Notes under the pieces: generated by a model
What the model saw: only the letters and a program-made list of their open reading frames with translations
Database searches by the model: none
What the model was told of the DNA's origin: nothing
Source of the DNA: Pohlia nutans
Lineage: Eukaryota; Streptophyta; Bryopsida; Bryales; Mniaceae
Reading direction: 5' to 3'
Assembly: GCA_022496805.1 (NCBI GenBank)
Contig: CM040100.1
Location: 14,103,009 to 14,167,008 of the forward strand
DNA length: 64,000 nucleotides
Program-made: the position numbers and the translations under genes
Shown: positions 10,338 through 22,943 of the stretch, piece by piece
Layout: each line of letters starts with the position of its first letter
How positions within the stretch are numbered: the stretch's first letter is position 1

Positions 10338-12789
10338 TAATAAACTATGTCTGCCTTCCAAGCAATGGATACTTATAGTTTTCTTGTTTTCACTTAGTTC
10401 TATGTTAGAATACTCTCTCTAAGGTTTCCAGAATGCTTAATCATCACCTTGAGCAACCGATTTAATCAAGCAGTAATACCCCTAAAAAACATTTAATTAT
10501 GCAGAGATGGAAGGCTTGCGTATTTTACCACCACTTAGCATATAATTGCTCACTTTTGCATTCACGAGAGACTGCAGGATCAAAAGAAACCACGATTCTC
10601 TGAATAAACATGCGTCTTAGAAATAATCTCCATGACCACATGCCAGCTTGATGTCCACACCATATCACTGCCAAACCCAGACATTCAATCAGAAATTAGA
10701 TAACGTACAGTGACAAAGTCCGGGGGTGAAGACATAATTGAAACGCTTGAACCCTTAAATGACCAAGAATCCATGGTTTTAAAATGACAAAGTCAATTGA
10801 TCATGTTGTGAAAGATATGATTCAGATGCAACCAAATTTGGAATCAGTGAAGAAAATTGCGTGCGATGGTCAAAAACCAAATAAAATTTGAACAAAAGGA
10901 AGTTTACATCGAACCTACTCAAAAAACATATGAGGTCAATCTGGACTTCTTGGTCCTTAAGGGTTTTAAGACAAGAACGGATTAGCAACTCAATGTAGGA
11001 ATGGAATATTGATCAAATCTAACCTAATTGAAATCAACAATCAGGTGACCTCATTCAATATGAAGTTACACGATGTGAGTATAATCTTCTATACTCCCTT
11101 TCTGCAACCAGATGAAAGTTAACCCAGTATTGACTCGAAAGTGTATCAAGAAGCTTGATGTAAATAGCTAAAAATATACAAGCGCTAAGTAACACCTTTT
11201 GAACTTCCAATCATGGTTCGCAGTTCCAACACTCGATCGGTAAAGAAATGAAAACAGCTACCTCACAAGAAGAAATTGTGTACCACGATAATAACTGCGT
11301 TTATGCTTGTAGATTGGTCACTTGCAGCTTAAGTCCTTGAAGTCCAAATCAGCAGTCCATTGCGAAAAATTCGTTTGCATAAAAATCTGCTCATGGTTCT
11401 GCAAGCGCATCGGGATCCACTCTAAGTCTTGTACCAAACACGTACGTATCAATTCCAATCACCATATCCATGAAAACATGTATGCAAGGGTTTAGAATAT
11501 GAAAAAACGAGAGTATAAAAAGTAGAAAAATGATATGCATACAAGAGGTATTCAAAGCGCTGCAATACGTCCAGAACGTACCAGAGCTAGCCAGTGACGA
11601 TTGCTGCAAATATTGCGGAGAAGAGAGATCGATCGTGCACGATGAGAATGCACGAGAAGCAAGAGATGGAGGGGCTTGAGAGATATATGGCGAGCCAGAA
11701 CATCAACGGTTACTCCTGTAGCGACGTGCCTGGCCTTGCAAAGTTGCAATAGTAACTGAGAGTAGGTACCACAGTGTTGCACCGGATTCCCTCCTTGCAC
11801 TCTGCACTTGAACAGTGCTATCAGAAGCGCAAGCACGTCCTTCAGTCAACTGGCGTTTATTACCGATTACTCCAAAATCCAGGAGGCAGGCGGTCAGTAC
11901 CACAAATCCAGGAGGCAGGCGGTCAATATGGTACTACAATCCCACTAAAAACATCAATGCTAACAGTAACTTATCACCAGTTTGATGCGCTTCCAACAGC
12001 AGATGCCCCTGATCATGCCTGTAGAAGTCTTACATGCACCGTACCCTAAACCCTAAACCCTTAACAGTAATGGATTTTGTTCTCTCGTCCGTGGAACCCG
12101 AAGGCGTGATAGGGAAACCTCGGAACGTGATCGGGATCCGCTATGCATTTCCGTCATAATGCTTGAGAGATAGTATTGATAGCTGGAATGAGACTTTCAA
12201 GGGTTTGGTACAGACAATTTCCAAGTGCGGCGTTGCTTCCCTGTACTCATGATCGCAAGAACGAAACTGGCAGCTAAATTCACGACGCTGAGTGGGATTC
12301 CCTGTGGCAAGCGACAACCTAGAGATTTGTAAAGTAACCCACGGTGCCAGGTCTATTGCATTGTTCTTGTGTTTGTAATTTGTAACGGGCTCTAATTTCC
12401 GCACCATCTTCTTCCTCTGCTGCAGCAATTGTGCGGTCGTTCAGGCTTCGATTCCTTGCGCTGCCAGGCCATCTGGTACGTCCTCGCCATGGGGATCGAG
12501 ATGCAACGTCCCGATGCGCTGTGTGAGCGAGCTTACAAAACGATCGATGCAGTGCAGCTTTTGTTCCAGTGATTCTTCTGGGGTGTTAGTGTGTTACCGA
12601 ACTGAGCATTGGTCGCAGTCTGTATTGATGAGAAGAGTATATGATTATGCTACTAACATCGTTTCACCGATTTTGAATTTTGTGACCAGGATGTGTGTGC
12701 AATTGCAGTCTTCGAATCTCCATTGCGTGTCTATCTGTGCTCTTGTCCTCTCACGGAGGACGAAGAAGTCGGTGGAGCAATGTACAGTA
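10338..12789. other. NLR upstream region; no recognised gene
   Basis: It holds the presumed NLR promoter, a family-B MITE at 10752-10963, a tandem 24-bp doublet near 11880-11930 and a short CCCTAAA run at 12043-12061. Open frames at 11391-11900 and 12141-12430 (-) lack recognisable motifs. 11700-12600 is more GC-balanced than its surroundings and could hold exons I cannot identify. Confidence 0.4.
10752..10963 (-). mobile_element. piggyBac-type MITE, family B
   Basis: The ends are CCCTTAAATGACCAAG and CTTGGTCCTTAAGGG. The interior aligns to 32298-32518 in the opposite orientation. The flanking TTAA sites are mutated (TGAA and TTTT). Confidence 0.75.
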
Positions 12790-13781
12790 CAGTACCCACC
12801 AACAAGTTTACGTTCACAGCAGTCATTCTGCAGAAACAAGGCACATATCTCCAATTTCAAATTGCCACCATTTGCTCAAAAATGATCCAAATCACAAACC
12901 GCAAAGTGCGTTGGAGAGATAATGAAATCTACTTTACTAATATGTTAGGTATTTACAAAAAAACTTATACATTTATATGTAAATATAGCATTTTTGACAA
13001 ACTATCTACCATCTAGTGCTACCACCATTAGCTTAGATTACAGCCTTCATACAGTGAGGCATGCTAGCAAGGAGAACTTCAATCATCTCTAAAAACACCT
13101 CTTCCCATGCCCTTTGAATGGTATTGACTAATTTTTCTTTGTTTTGCGGTAGCTCTTCCTTTTGGATAGTATATTTCAAGACCATTTTTCAAGACCATCT
13201 TTCAAGCTATCTAAGGCCATTTGAATTGAGAACTGGAGCATCAACACTTACAAATTTGAGTGAGTTCTTTTTTCCAGTTGATGTTATGCCCACCAAAATC
13301 CTAAAGAAGCAATGAATCCTTCCAATTCTACTATTTGTGCAAAGTTGGAAGCTCAAGAAACAAAACCACTAGAATTGCAATTACTCACCAAAAACACTCC
13401 ACAATGTATCCACAAGCTACCACATTGCTTGAACGAAGTATGCTTTTTTGTTGAAAGGTTGTTGGAGATCCATATATGAAGCTCAAACTCACAAAAATCT
13501 GAAGTGTGTTGGCTCAAGAAGAATGGATGTTGTCATCACGGTGTAGGAGCTACAAACACAACTTGGAGTGCAATTAATGCAATCTGATTTTTCTTACACA
13601 TGGCTCAAATTTGCATACTAATGACACATAGAATGTAGTTAACTTGTTTCTAAACAAACATGTGGCAGTTTCGTGAAGTTTGGAGTTGTAAATTGGGAGA
13701 TATGATTTTTCAAAGTTGCACTTTTTTTTCACTGGCACTTGGAGTTCGAAAATTTGAACGTAAACTTGTTGGTGGGTACTG
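12790..13781 (-). mobile_element. Tc1/mariner-type element with decayed transposase
   Basis: Perfect 27-bp inverted ends begin CAGTACCCACCAACAAG at 12790 and end at 13781, flanked by TA on both sides (12788-12789 and 13782-13783). On the minus strand, about 13175-13020 reads as the C-terminus of a Tc1-like transposase. It has a WEEV-type helix, then SMPHCMKAVI, then after a stop codon ANGGSTRW, matching the family's terminal motif. The upstream part and the catalytic residues are not readable because of stops and frameshifts. It is a dead element with well-preserved ends. Confidence 0.75.
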
Positions 13782-13786
13782 TACGG

Positions 13787-14005
13787 GAAGATCCGGCAAT
13801 TAGTGTGAAATCAGCCGAATGGAATTGCCAAATTACCAGTTGAAACTTATAATTTTTGACTAGAATCCAGATAAAATTTGTGATACTCAGGTGCTACCTA
13901 GGTGAAACATGGGTAATAACCAGATGGGTTTTTGTTTTAAAAATTGGTTGCTTTTGTAAAATATTGGATTTTAGCTGGTTTCTTTGGAAAACTCCCCGTT
14001 CAATG
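13787..14005. repeat. Dispersed 220-bp repeat, copy 2
   Basis: This is the second copy of the repeat at 771-990. It begins five bases after the right end of the Tc1-like element. Confidence 0.6.
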
Positions 14006-14469
14006 GTGTGGAGGTCATCAATCTCGAGCAGGCCATTCCAAGTGCCAATGCTTTAGGTATATATGTATGTAGCCATGTAGGTATTTGGCTTGGTTCATAC
14101 CACATGACAGACGGAACTTTCTTGTCCTAGATTGGGTGAAATTTTGGTTTCGTCCGGTACATGATTGAGACGCTAGCGGAAGCTCTCTCTCTTCTTTGTT
14201 TTCACATCAGCACATAATTCTCTACGTAGGTAGACGAAACATGAGAAATTTGGGACCATTCCAACGGGGTGGTCTCAATGATCTTGTTGATTAGACAAAG
14301 TTTATCACGCGAGCTCCTTCTACTATAATGACATGGCAAGTAAAGTGGAGGTCAAGGCACTGGACAAGTGAGTGCAAAGAGTGTTTTGTCCAGGTGATGG
14401 TCTGAACCGGGCCTTAGGCGCCTGAAATTCTCTGAAAAATGCTGATGCAATTTCTTTTTTGGGCTGAAG

Positions 14470-14582
14470 GACGGTTTACACTTGTGACTAAGAACCATGA
14501 CCAAAGAAAATAAAAATGACTGAAAGAAATTAAAATGCAATTATTAAAGCTCACGGTCACTTCCCATAGTGTAAACCGAACT
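14470..14582. mobile_element. Short MITE with CGGTTTACACT ends
   Basis: ACGGTTTACACTTGTGAC at the left and GTCACTTCCCATAGTGTAAACCG at the right are inverted. The same end motif (GGTTCACACTATGG) bounds the larger element at 24187-24527. Confidence 0.5.
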
Positions 14583-14644
14583 TGGACTGGGAAGAGTGAC
14601 TATGCACCAAAAAGAGGGTGGGCTGATTTTTTTTTAACTGCAAA

Positions 14645-14925
14645 ACCTGGAGACCATGTGGACTAAAAAAAGCCAAAAATCCAAAAGTGTTGTAATGATC
14701 TGCCTTGTAATGTGTTGTAATAAATTTTCTAGATTGTATAATGTGAGCATTTTGAACTCAAATCCGTTGAAATTTTTGCGTTCAGAACTGTAGTTTGGAA
14801 AATAAAGGCGCTTAGAAATTTGAAACAGATTCACAAAAATTATTATTATTGTTATTATTATTATTATAAAGTCTGAAACAGTTCTTGGCATTTTTAGTCC
14901 CCATGGTCTCCAGCGGGGTTTACTG
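14645..14925. mobile_element. MITE with GGAGACCATG ends
   Basis: CTGGAGACCATGTGGACTAA near 14648 and TTAGTCCCCATGGTCTCCAG near 14898 are inverted. The interior holds an ATT microsatellite at 14838-14868 and no gene. Confidence 0.6.
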
Positions 14926-15727
14926 GCAGAAAACCTCTTTTGTTCAATCCATCAAAAATGAACTCATACCATCAAACATTATCCACTAGGGTACTTTATA
15001 GCCCTTTTGGTAACCCCAACTCCCATAGTCCAAGTTCATTTTTCGGGATGAGTTCGTGGGGCCAATCACATATTTTAGAGGTTTCATGGAACGACTTCTT
15101 GGTCATGAGTGTAAACCACCCCTAGAGGGGAGGACGCCTTGCATTGACAAAGTTGCCCTTGTGACACAACACATGCAATGCGCTATTAGTAGAACACCAA
15201 CGAGAACAACCATTAAAGTAGAAGTACCTATAACTCATAAAATAAGGTTTTTAATATGGAAAATGTTGAAGTTTCATTGATGAGATTTTTTGTTATAGGT
15301 AGAGAAATAGAGATATCGTAGAATGGTAAATTTTAATTTATTTTTAAATCTCAAGATTAATTTTATTATTAAAAAATAAATGAAAAGTTCTTTGAAACCT
15401 CGAGGGATGCACTCTCATATGTGTGAGGAATCACGTGAGTGCACAAATAGGGGATTAAATTGAACGCTACTGTACTATGTATGTATATAAAAAACATATT
15501 TAGAACTGAAAATAGGTGTGTATATTTACATTAGACATATATACATGAAAAAACATAAGAATATTCTATTGTATACAAGGGGTATTTTAAAAAGGAAGCC
15601 TGAACACCCAAAGCAAGATACATATCAGACAATTGAGAACTAACACCAAGAATACTTGAAAACCCCTTACATCCACCATTACCACAACAACCAAATCCAC
15701 CTCCAAACATAAAAGACAACCCACTTG
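14926..15727. other. No recognised gene or element
   Basis: It includes an isolated TGTAAACCACCCC motif near 15110, similar to the ends of the MITEs at 14470 and 24187. Otherwise it is AT-rich sequence without supported coding regions. Confidence 0.4.
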
Positions 15728-15984
15728 CACTACTTGAAAATCCTTTGACCATATCAACAGGAAAACGTTCATTGCCGCAGTTGATTAGGATGAGTTGTCG
15801 TCGTCATTTTCCAACTGAAATATGTTGTTCCAGGACTATTGATTTGGTCATAATAATTTTATTTATAAAAAAAAAAATTAAAAAATACCACAATGAAATT
15901 TGCCCAAATTTTTTTTTACCCTGCTTGAACATTATTTCAGGCTACCCGGGAAAATCGGTTGCCCAGTCAAACTACTAGGGCTGT

Positions 15985-16110
15985 CCAAACGACGATGGGG
16001 CCCACCACCGTGTACTCGGGCTCCATCGCCGGTGGCCGGATTCAAACACCGGACCCCTAGCTCAAAATCTTGCGCTTTACCACCACACCACATAGAAGTC
16101 TTCATGCAAG
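15985..16110 (-). repeat. tRNA-like (SINE-head-like) segment
   Basis: In reverse, a GGTGGTGTGGTGGTAAAGCG-type A-box region is followed by GTGTTTGAATCC, close to a B-box. Related copies are at 22560-22680 (+) and 56310-56400 (+). No complete cloverleaf can be drawn, so this is not called a tRNA gene. Confidence 0.4.
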
Positions 16111-18904
16111 TCAATAATTTCTTTTGATAATTATAAACAAATGTAACCATTGGCGAGTTTTTTGCCATGTAAAAAAAATTAAAATTTCAAACTTTTCTTT
16201 ACTCTACATCATGCAGGAAATTTTGTATATTTAGAAAAATTTCAAAAAAAATTGATTTTTTTTTTTTTTGCCAAAATCGCGAAGGTTGTGAGATGATTTA
16301 CTATTTTTCAGCGGACTTTGCATGTTTTTAGCAATGTAAAAAAAATTCTTTCAAATTTTCTTTTGCACTACATCATACAGGAATTTTTCTATATCTAAAA
16401 AAGATTCAAAAAAATTCAATTTTTTAATTTTAATTTTTGCCAAAATCGCGAAGGCACCGACTTGTTTTTTAAATTTTTAGCGGACTTTGAATGATTTTAG
16501 CAATGAAAAAAAAAATCAAATTCCTTTTCACATCATGTGGGAATTTTTCTATATCTAGAAAAAAAATTAAAAATGTTGAATTTTATTTTTTTGCCAAAAT
16601 TGCAACGGCCATGAGCTATTTTTTAAATTTTTAGTGGACTTTGGATGTTTTTAGCGATGTAAACAAACCATTTTTTTTCAAAATTTCTTTTTGCACTAAA
16701 TCGTGCAAGAATTTTTTATGTCTAAAAAAAATTTCAAATCTTTCTGAATTTGGATGTTTTTAGCGATGTAAAAAAATCTTATTTTCCAAAAAAAAAATTT
16801 GCACTACATCATGTAGGCAATTTTCTATACCTAGAAAATTTTATTTTAAATTTTATTTTTATTTTTTTTGCCCAAATCGGGAAGGTCAAATTGAGTTTGA
16901 AGAAAGTGTGCTTTTAAACTCAATTTAACCTTAAATGCTTCAAAGATCATTTTTTGATCAATGCCTCCTTTTATGGGCTACTTGAGACTAAAGTATTTAA
17001 ATTTTTGTTTAAATTATAATTATATTCTAATAGGAAATCAACTATGCAAGCTTTTTTCTGAATCTAGAAAAGATTTCAAAATATTTTTAGTCTTTTTCTT
17101 TTTTTTTGACAATATCGTAAAGGTTGGGAGTTGATTTTTTTCAATGGACTTTGGATATTTTTAGCAATTTTAAAAAAAAACCTTTCTCCTAAGTTTTTTC
17201 TATATACTAGATCATGCAAGCTTTTTGTATCTAGAAAAAAATTCAAAATCTTTTTAATTTCTTATGTTTTTGATAAAATCGTGAAGGCTAGGAGCTGTTT
17301 TTCATTCCTACGGACTTTGAATATTTTTAGCGATGTAAAAAAACCATTTTTCCGAAAAGAAAATTGCACTACATCATGTAGGTTTTTTTCTATTTCTAGG
17401 AAAAATTTCAAAAAAAATGAATTGTACCTTTTAGAAGAAATCATGATGGCTAAGAGATTTTTTTTTATTCAATTTGCATATTTTTAGCAATGTTAAGCAA
17501 TTCCACTTTTCTTTTTCATTCCAATTTTTTATTTTGGAATGCTAATACCAATGTTTGATTCAACCAATAATTTTTTTTTTCATTGTAATCTTTTTTCTGT
17601 TTGTAACTCTTTTTCCATTTTTTGACATTTCATCATATATGCCTTTCTGTTTCAATCGAATTTTTTTGATTGTATGTTAGAAAAACGAGTTGTGGGTCGA
17701 ATAAAGAATAAAATAAAGTAAAACCTTGGATATCCACCTTCAAATGAAGTAATGAAAGAGAGGTATGTAAAATAAAAGTAAAAAACTAAATTTGAAAGTG
17801 CATAAATTTGGGATGGATTGAAAAAAATAATAATGGTCAGAATGTTGTAGTAAGCAATTTAGAGCTTTTGCAATTTTATTCTTTGAAAAGTTGCTCATAT
17901 TGAGTTTAAAGAAAGTCTAATTTTTAACTCAATTTCACATGCAATGCTTTGAGAGATCTTTTTTCTATCGATGCCCCCTTTTATGAGCTACACGAGACCA
18001 AAAAAATTAAAATTATGATTAAATTAAAATTATTTTCTCATAGGAAATCGAGTATGCTTTTGAACTCAATATGAATCATGCTAATCCAAGTTGAACTTCA
18101 CCTAGGGGAACTTCACCTAGAGGAACTTTTAAAAAAACAACACCTTTAGATTGTTTTGTGTTACAAATTCTACTATTTGAGAAAAGAAATGTTGTTCTTT
18201 TCAATACATTAATTTTATTTTTTGCTTCTATGATGAAAAGTTCAATTATAACCAATAATACCAAATTTTGAATTCTAAAAATATAAAATGTAAGTTTATT
18301 GAAATTTAATGTTAATTGCTTCTACAATCTATAAATGAAGATCTAAAACTTCTTTGGGAAATTAGACCGATATTTTATAAATATTCTAGGAATATTTCAA
18401 AAGATTCTAGAATAATATAAAATATTTTCAAAAGATTCCAAAAGATTATTAAAGATTCCAAATATTCCATTGAACAATATTAAAATATTTTCGGTATTTT
18501 TCCTATTTATTATATAGTACGTCATTAAATCATCTATATATTAAATTAATTAATATATAATATTACTACATTATTATATACAATGAACTTGTTGACTCCA
18601 TATTCAAAGAATTAATCTAAAATTTATATTTTTCAACCTAATTTTCATAGTTTTTGTAAAATTAACGCTTCATAATGTACTTTTTTAACATTTTAAAAGT
18701 GATAAGCTATGAAATTTGTTGGATTTCTGTTGCTTTGGTCACGATTTTTATTGCAGTGTCTAAATCAACAGAAATCAGACGAATTTTTTTGCTGCCTAAC
18801 AGAAAGTTTGAAAATCAGTGAAAACGGTCATTACAGTGCACGAAAACAACAGAATGTTGTTGAATTATTGTTGCTTCGGTTTCCATTTTCTAGTAGTGTT
18901 AGAT

Positions 18905-20600
18905 TCCCCATACACACTATACTAATTAAACAAAATCAAACGAAACAAAAGACAAATGCAAAATAACAAGAAAATTCAATACATACCTTTGCCAGTGCAC
19001 ACCTCAAAACAACATAACATATAACAAATGGATGCCACAACGTGAACTCTTTCCATTAAATCAACCGTCAGTTATTGAACATAACATCAAACTATTAACA
19101 AAATAGTACAAAAAATACTAACATAGATACTATAAAAACATCATAAGTACACACTTTACTCCTAAACAAACCAAAGATGCAAGATTTATACCACCACCCA
19201 CAATAATTCCACTCACTCAAGTCTCTATAACAAAATGCAACCTAGAAAAAGACCTAATCACTAATAAAGATACTATACAAACACAAAATGAAATAACTCA
19301 CATCTATGAGGACATTGGCAAGCATCTCCAACCACCAGACTAAAATGGCTATGGAAACAATACAACATAGCTATATACAACACACAATGCCTAGTACCCA
19401 CACAATCATTTGAAACCAAAATAGTATGGCTATATCAAAGACACGAATATAAAATCCAAATAAAGATTCATTAAAAGCATCACAAGACATTCTCCCAACT
19501 AATATGCTTGATTCCCTCACAACAACATTCAACATCTCACATCCATATTTTTCTTCACCAATAACATGTTCCACACAAATTACACAATTCTACTCTCCAT
19601 TTGCAAGAGACAAAATCTTTGGGTCGCTTGGTACTGCCTTCCAATACAAATGTAAAGGAATTGGTTACGCCCACCCACATAACAAAGAGATAGCCTAACA
19701 AACAATACACTAGGCGAGATTAGCAGCCAAAAAAGACCCAAACACAATCACTATACTAGTTATACCAAACATTAATTGGTACCAAAACTTCTCACCACAT
19801 ACTAAACCTTTCTCAGACACACATGTTATTGCTCACTTTGCCGCAGATACCATTACATACGAAAAATCAACAATCCCTCCAAAATTAAACAAACCATAGA
19901 TAGAACCACTTACAATATACATTTTATGTATTCACCACCAAAAACACAGCATTGGCACATTCAACCAAGTAGACACATAAACGATTTAAGAAATAATCAA
20001 AAATCTACAAATAATACAATACCACATGCACAAAGCTCCACCCACACCTCCTAATACACCTGTAAACAAAAACGCCAAATGGAACAAACTACTATATCCA
20101 CTCCATACTAACCTGTCAACCACATACACACCACCACTACCAAAGTATAAAATAACCACTATAAATATCACCTAAACAAGATGACGACGGCCATTGAAAA
20201 AAGAAAAAAGTTGGCTACAAAAATATATAACCCAACAAAAACAGAAGTACAAACATCAAAAAGACTACCTAGCCTACAAACTAGCTTCATAGTCGAATTA
20301 TGGCCAAACATAAAACACTAAGACTGATTACTACCAAATACTCAAACGAACCCGCACACATATTTAACGATTGCTCCAATTGTTTACATGTACGCAACAC
20401 ACGACTAAAACATTCAATCCAACATAACAACTATGCTGATAAAATCATATAATTAACATCTATGGTATAAATGCTAAAAAACTGAACACAATCCACCACA
20501 ATATACAAAGTCAAAGCACATGCCAACATTGACGGGTATGATTAAGTAAACAAACTTGCAAAAAATGGCACCAAAAAAAAAGACAACAGATTTGTTGCTA
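18905..20600. other. G-depleted core between the palindrome arms
   Basis: On the + strand this stretch is dominated by A and C, and G is scarce; the sampled 60-base lines carry about 4-5 G against 13-18 C. Short minus-strand frames (19371-19574 and 19986-20171) are open because of this skew and look hydrophobic, but I recognise no protein. It may be remnants of a strongly mutated coding region or a strand-biased low-complexity sequence. Confidence 0.5.
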
Positions 20601-21191
20601 GACCATACAAGTTTGCACACACTACCAAATCAATAGAAATCCAACAGATTTCATAGCTTACCACTTTTAAAAATGTTGAAAAGAGCATTATGAAGCATCA
20701 ATTTTACAAAAACATTAAAAATTAGATTGAAAAATATAAATTTTAGATTAGTTCTTTGAATAAAGTCAACAAGTTCATTGTATATAATAATGTAGCAATA
20801 TTATAAATATATATAGAACATAATAGTATTATATACTATTATAATATTATACTACTTATTTTCAAGAGTGTTTTCGCACTACAGGTGTCATAGTTTTGAA
20901 CAAAAAGAGTTTCTAATGCACTAAAACAATTGATTTAATGAAATTTTATAATGAATAGGGAAAATATCAAAAATATTTTAATATTGCGAAATGAAATATT
21001 TTAGAATATTTTAAAATCTTTTGGCAACTTTTGGAATCTTTTCAAAATGTTTTATATTATTTTGGAATCTTTTAAAATCTTCTTTAAATTTTCCTGTCTA
21101 ATTTCCCAAAATAGTTTTGGATCTTCATTTATAGAATTTAGAAGCAATTAACATTAAAAATTCAATAAATTTACATTTAATATCCACTATA

Positions 21192-21410
21192 TGCATAATA
21201 TTATCAGATGAGAACAAGGGTGTGTTATAATCAAGGATACTGTGTTAGTACACAAAGTATATACCTCAAATTGTCGGATAATGAGATACCATGTTCATGA
21301 GGTACGAATTTCGAAGACAATCAAAACGTATATATTTTGCATTGTGGGATTTTGCAATTTCCAAGCTCTGGTATTCAAACCTCCTCCAGAAATAATATAC
21401 CTTGCATTGT
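21192..21410 (+). repeat. Dispersed repeat, inverted partner of 26455-26652
   Basis: The stretch from ATAATATTATCAGATGAGAA through the TGGTATTCAAACCTCC region matches the reverse complement of 26455-26652. It interrupts the right palindrome arm and so is a later insertion there. The ends are not clear enough to classify it. Confidence 0.6.
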
Positions 21411-22943
21411 TGAGCAAGCAGCTCCGCTACAAGATGATCTGACCAGAATAGAATAGGAGAAGGACGAGAATGCATTTCAGTGGAATCATGGATGGAATAT
21501 ATTTGCTACAGTGGTATTTAGCCAAAAAAATGAGTGTCCCCGCAATGCCTCTTCCCTACGATCAAAGGCAATAAATCAGAGACCCTTTTATGAGCTGCCC
21601 AAGATTTAAAAATTAAAAATTAGATTAAATTATAATTATTTTCTAATAGGAAATCAAGTATGCTTTCAGACCCAATTTGAATCATGCCAATCCAAGTTAA
21701 ACTCCACCTAGGGGAACCTTTTAAAAAACAACACCTATACATTGTCTTGTGTTATTAATTTTACTATTTAAGAAAAATGATATTGTTCTTTTCAATATAT
21801 ATATATATATATATATATATATGCTTCTATGATGAAAAGTACAACTATAACCAATAATACCAAATTTTGAATTCTAAAAATTAAAAAATCAATTGAAATA
21901 AAAAAAGCATATATGATAAAATGTCAAAAAGTGGGAAAAAGGTTGCAAAAACATTAAACAAACTTATAATGAAAAAAAATGATTTCTGCTTGAATCAAAC
22001 AAAAAATGAAAAAAAAAAATTGGAAAAAAGTTTTCCTAACATAATTTTTTTTTTTTAAAAAACCATTGGAAAAGAAATGTTTTTAACATCGCTAAGGATA
22101 TGCAAATTGAAAATAAAAGAAAGATCTCAACCATTATGATTTCGTCAAAAAAAACAACCAATTTTTATAAAAAAATCTATACATATAGAAGAAAGCCTAC
22201 ATTACCTAGTGCAAAAAAATTTGGAATTTTTTTCTCCATCACTAAAAATATCCAAATTCCAATGAAAAAAGAATAGCTCCTAACCTCCATGATTTTGGCA
22301 AAACAAAAATTCAAAAAAATTCAAATTCTTCCTTAGATATGGAAGAAAGCATGCATGATCTAGTGCAAAAAAAGAAACAGCTCTTAACCTTCACGATTTT
22401 GTCAAAAAATTATTATTTTTAAAATTTTCCTAAATATAGAAAGCATACATGATCTAGTGCAAACAAATTTTTTAAAATAAATTAAATTTACATGGCAAAA
22501 ATATCGCCAATGGTTACGTTCATTTATAGTTATCATAAAATTTCATTGACTTGCATGAAGAATTCTCAGTGGTGTGGTGGTTTAATGATTGGTCAAGGGT
22601 TAGAAGGTCTTGTGTTTGAATCCGGCCATGAGTGATGGAATCTAGGTGAAGCGGGGTGAGCCCCACCATGGTATCCAAGTAGTTGCATTTTTTTTGGGCA
22701 GCCAATTTTTTTTCCCCTGGGCAGCCTGCAATGATGTTTGGGTAGGGTCAAAAAAATCGGGGCAGGTTATATATATTTCATCGTGGATTTTAATTAATTT
22801 TTTAAAAAATAAAATTATTTTGATTAAATTAACAGTTTCAGAACAATAGATTTCAGTTGGAAAATGTCCGGGTCAACGCGACCGAATCAACAGCCGCGAT
22901 CAACGTTTTCCGATTGATTTGGTCATAAGATTTTTTAGTAGTG

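Larger units (their letters stand above)
15728..22943. mobile_element. Giant inverted-repeat element with CACTA-like termini (7.2 kb)
   Basis: The left arm (about 15728-18790) and right arm (about 20610-22943) are diverged inverted copies, so the element is a long palindrome. The outer ends read CACTACTTGAAAATC and, in reverse, CACTACTAAAAAATC, as in CACTA elements. I could not find matching 3-bp duplications (TTG and TGC). The arms contain a tRNA-like segment (15985-16110 and 22560-22680) and degenerate ~165-bp units built on GGACTTTG, TTTTTAGCAATG and CACTACATCATG (16160-17470 and 22080-22450). A (TA)n run lies at 21797-21822. No transposase was found. Relatives of one arm lie at 54935-56515. 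It could be one element or two related elements inserted head to head. Confidence 0.6.

Noticed and set aside
22560..22680. Possible tRNA gene
   Set aside because: A- and B-box-like motifs are present but no acceptor stem or full cloverleaf; two more copies lie in repeats.
15728..22943. Interpretation as an LTR retrotransposon
   Set aside because: The long terminal copies are inverted, not direct, and no gag/pol motifs, primer-binding site or polypurine tract were seen.
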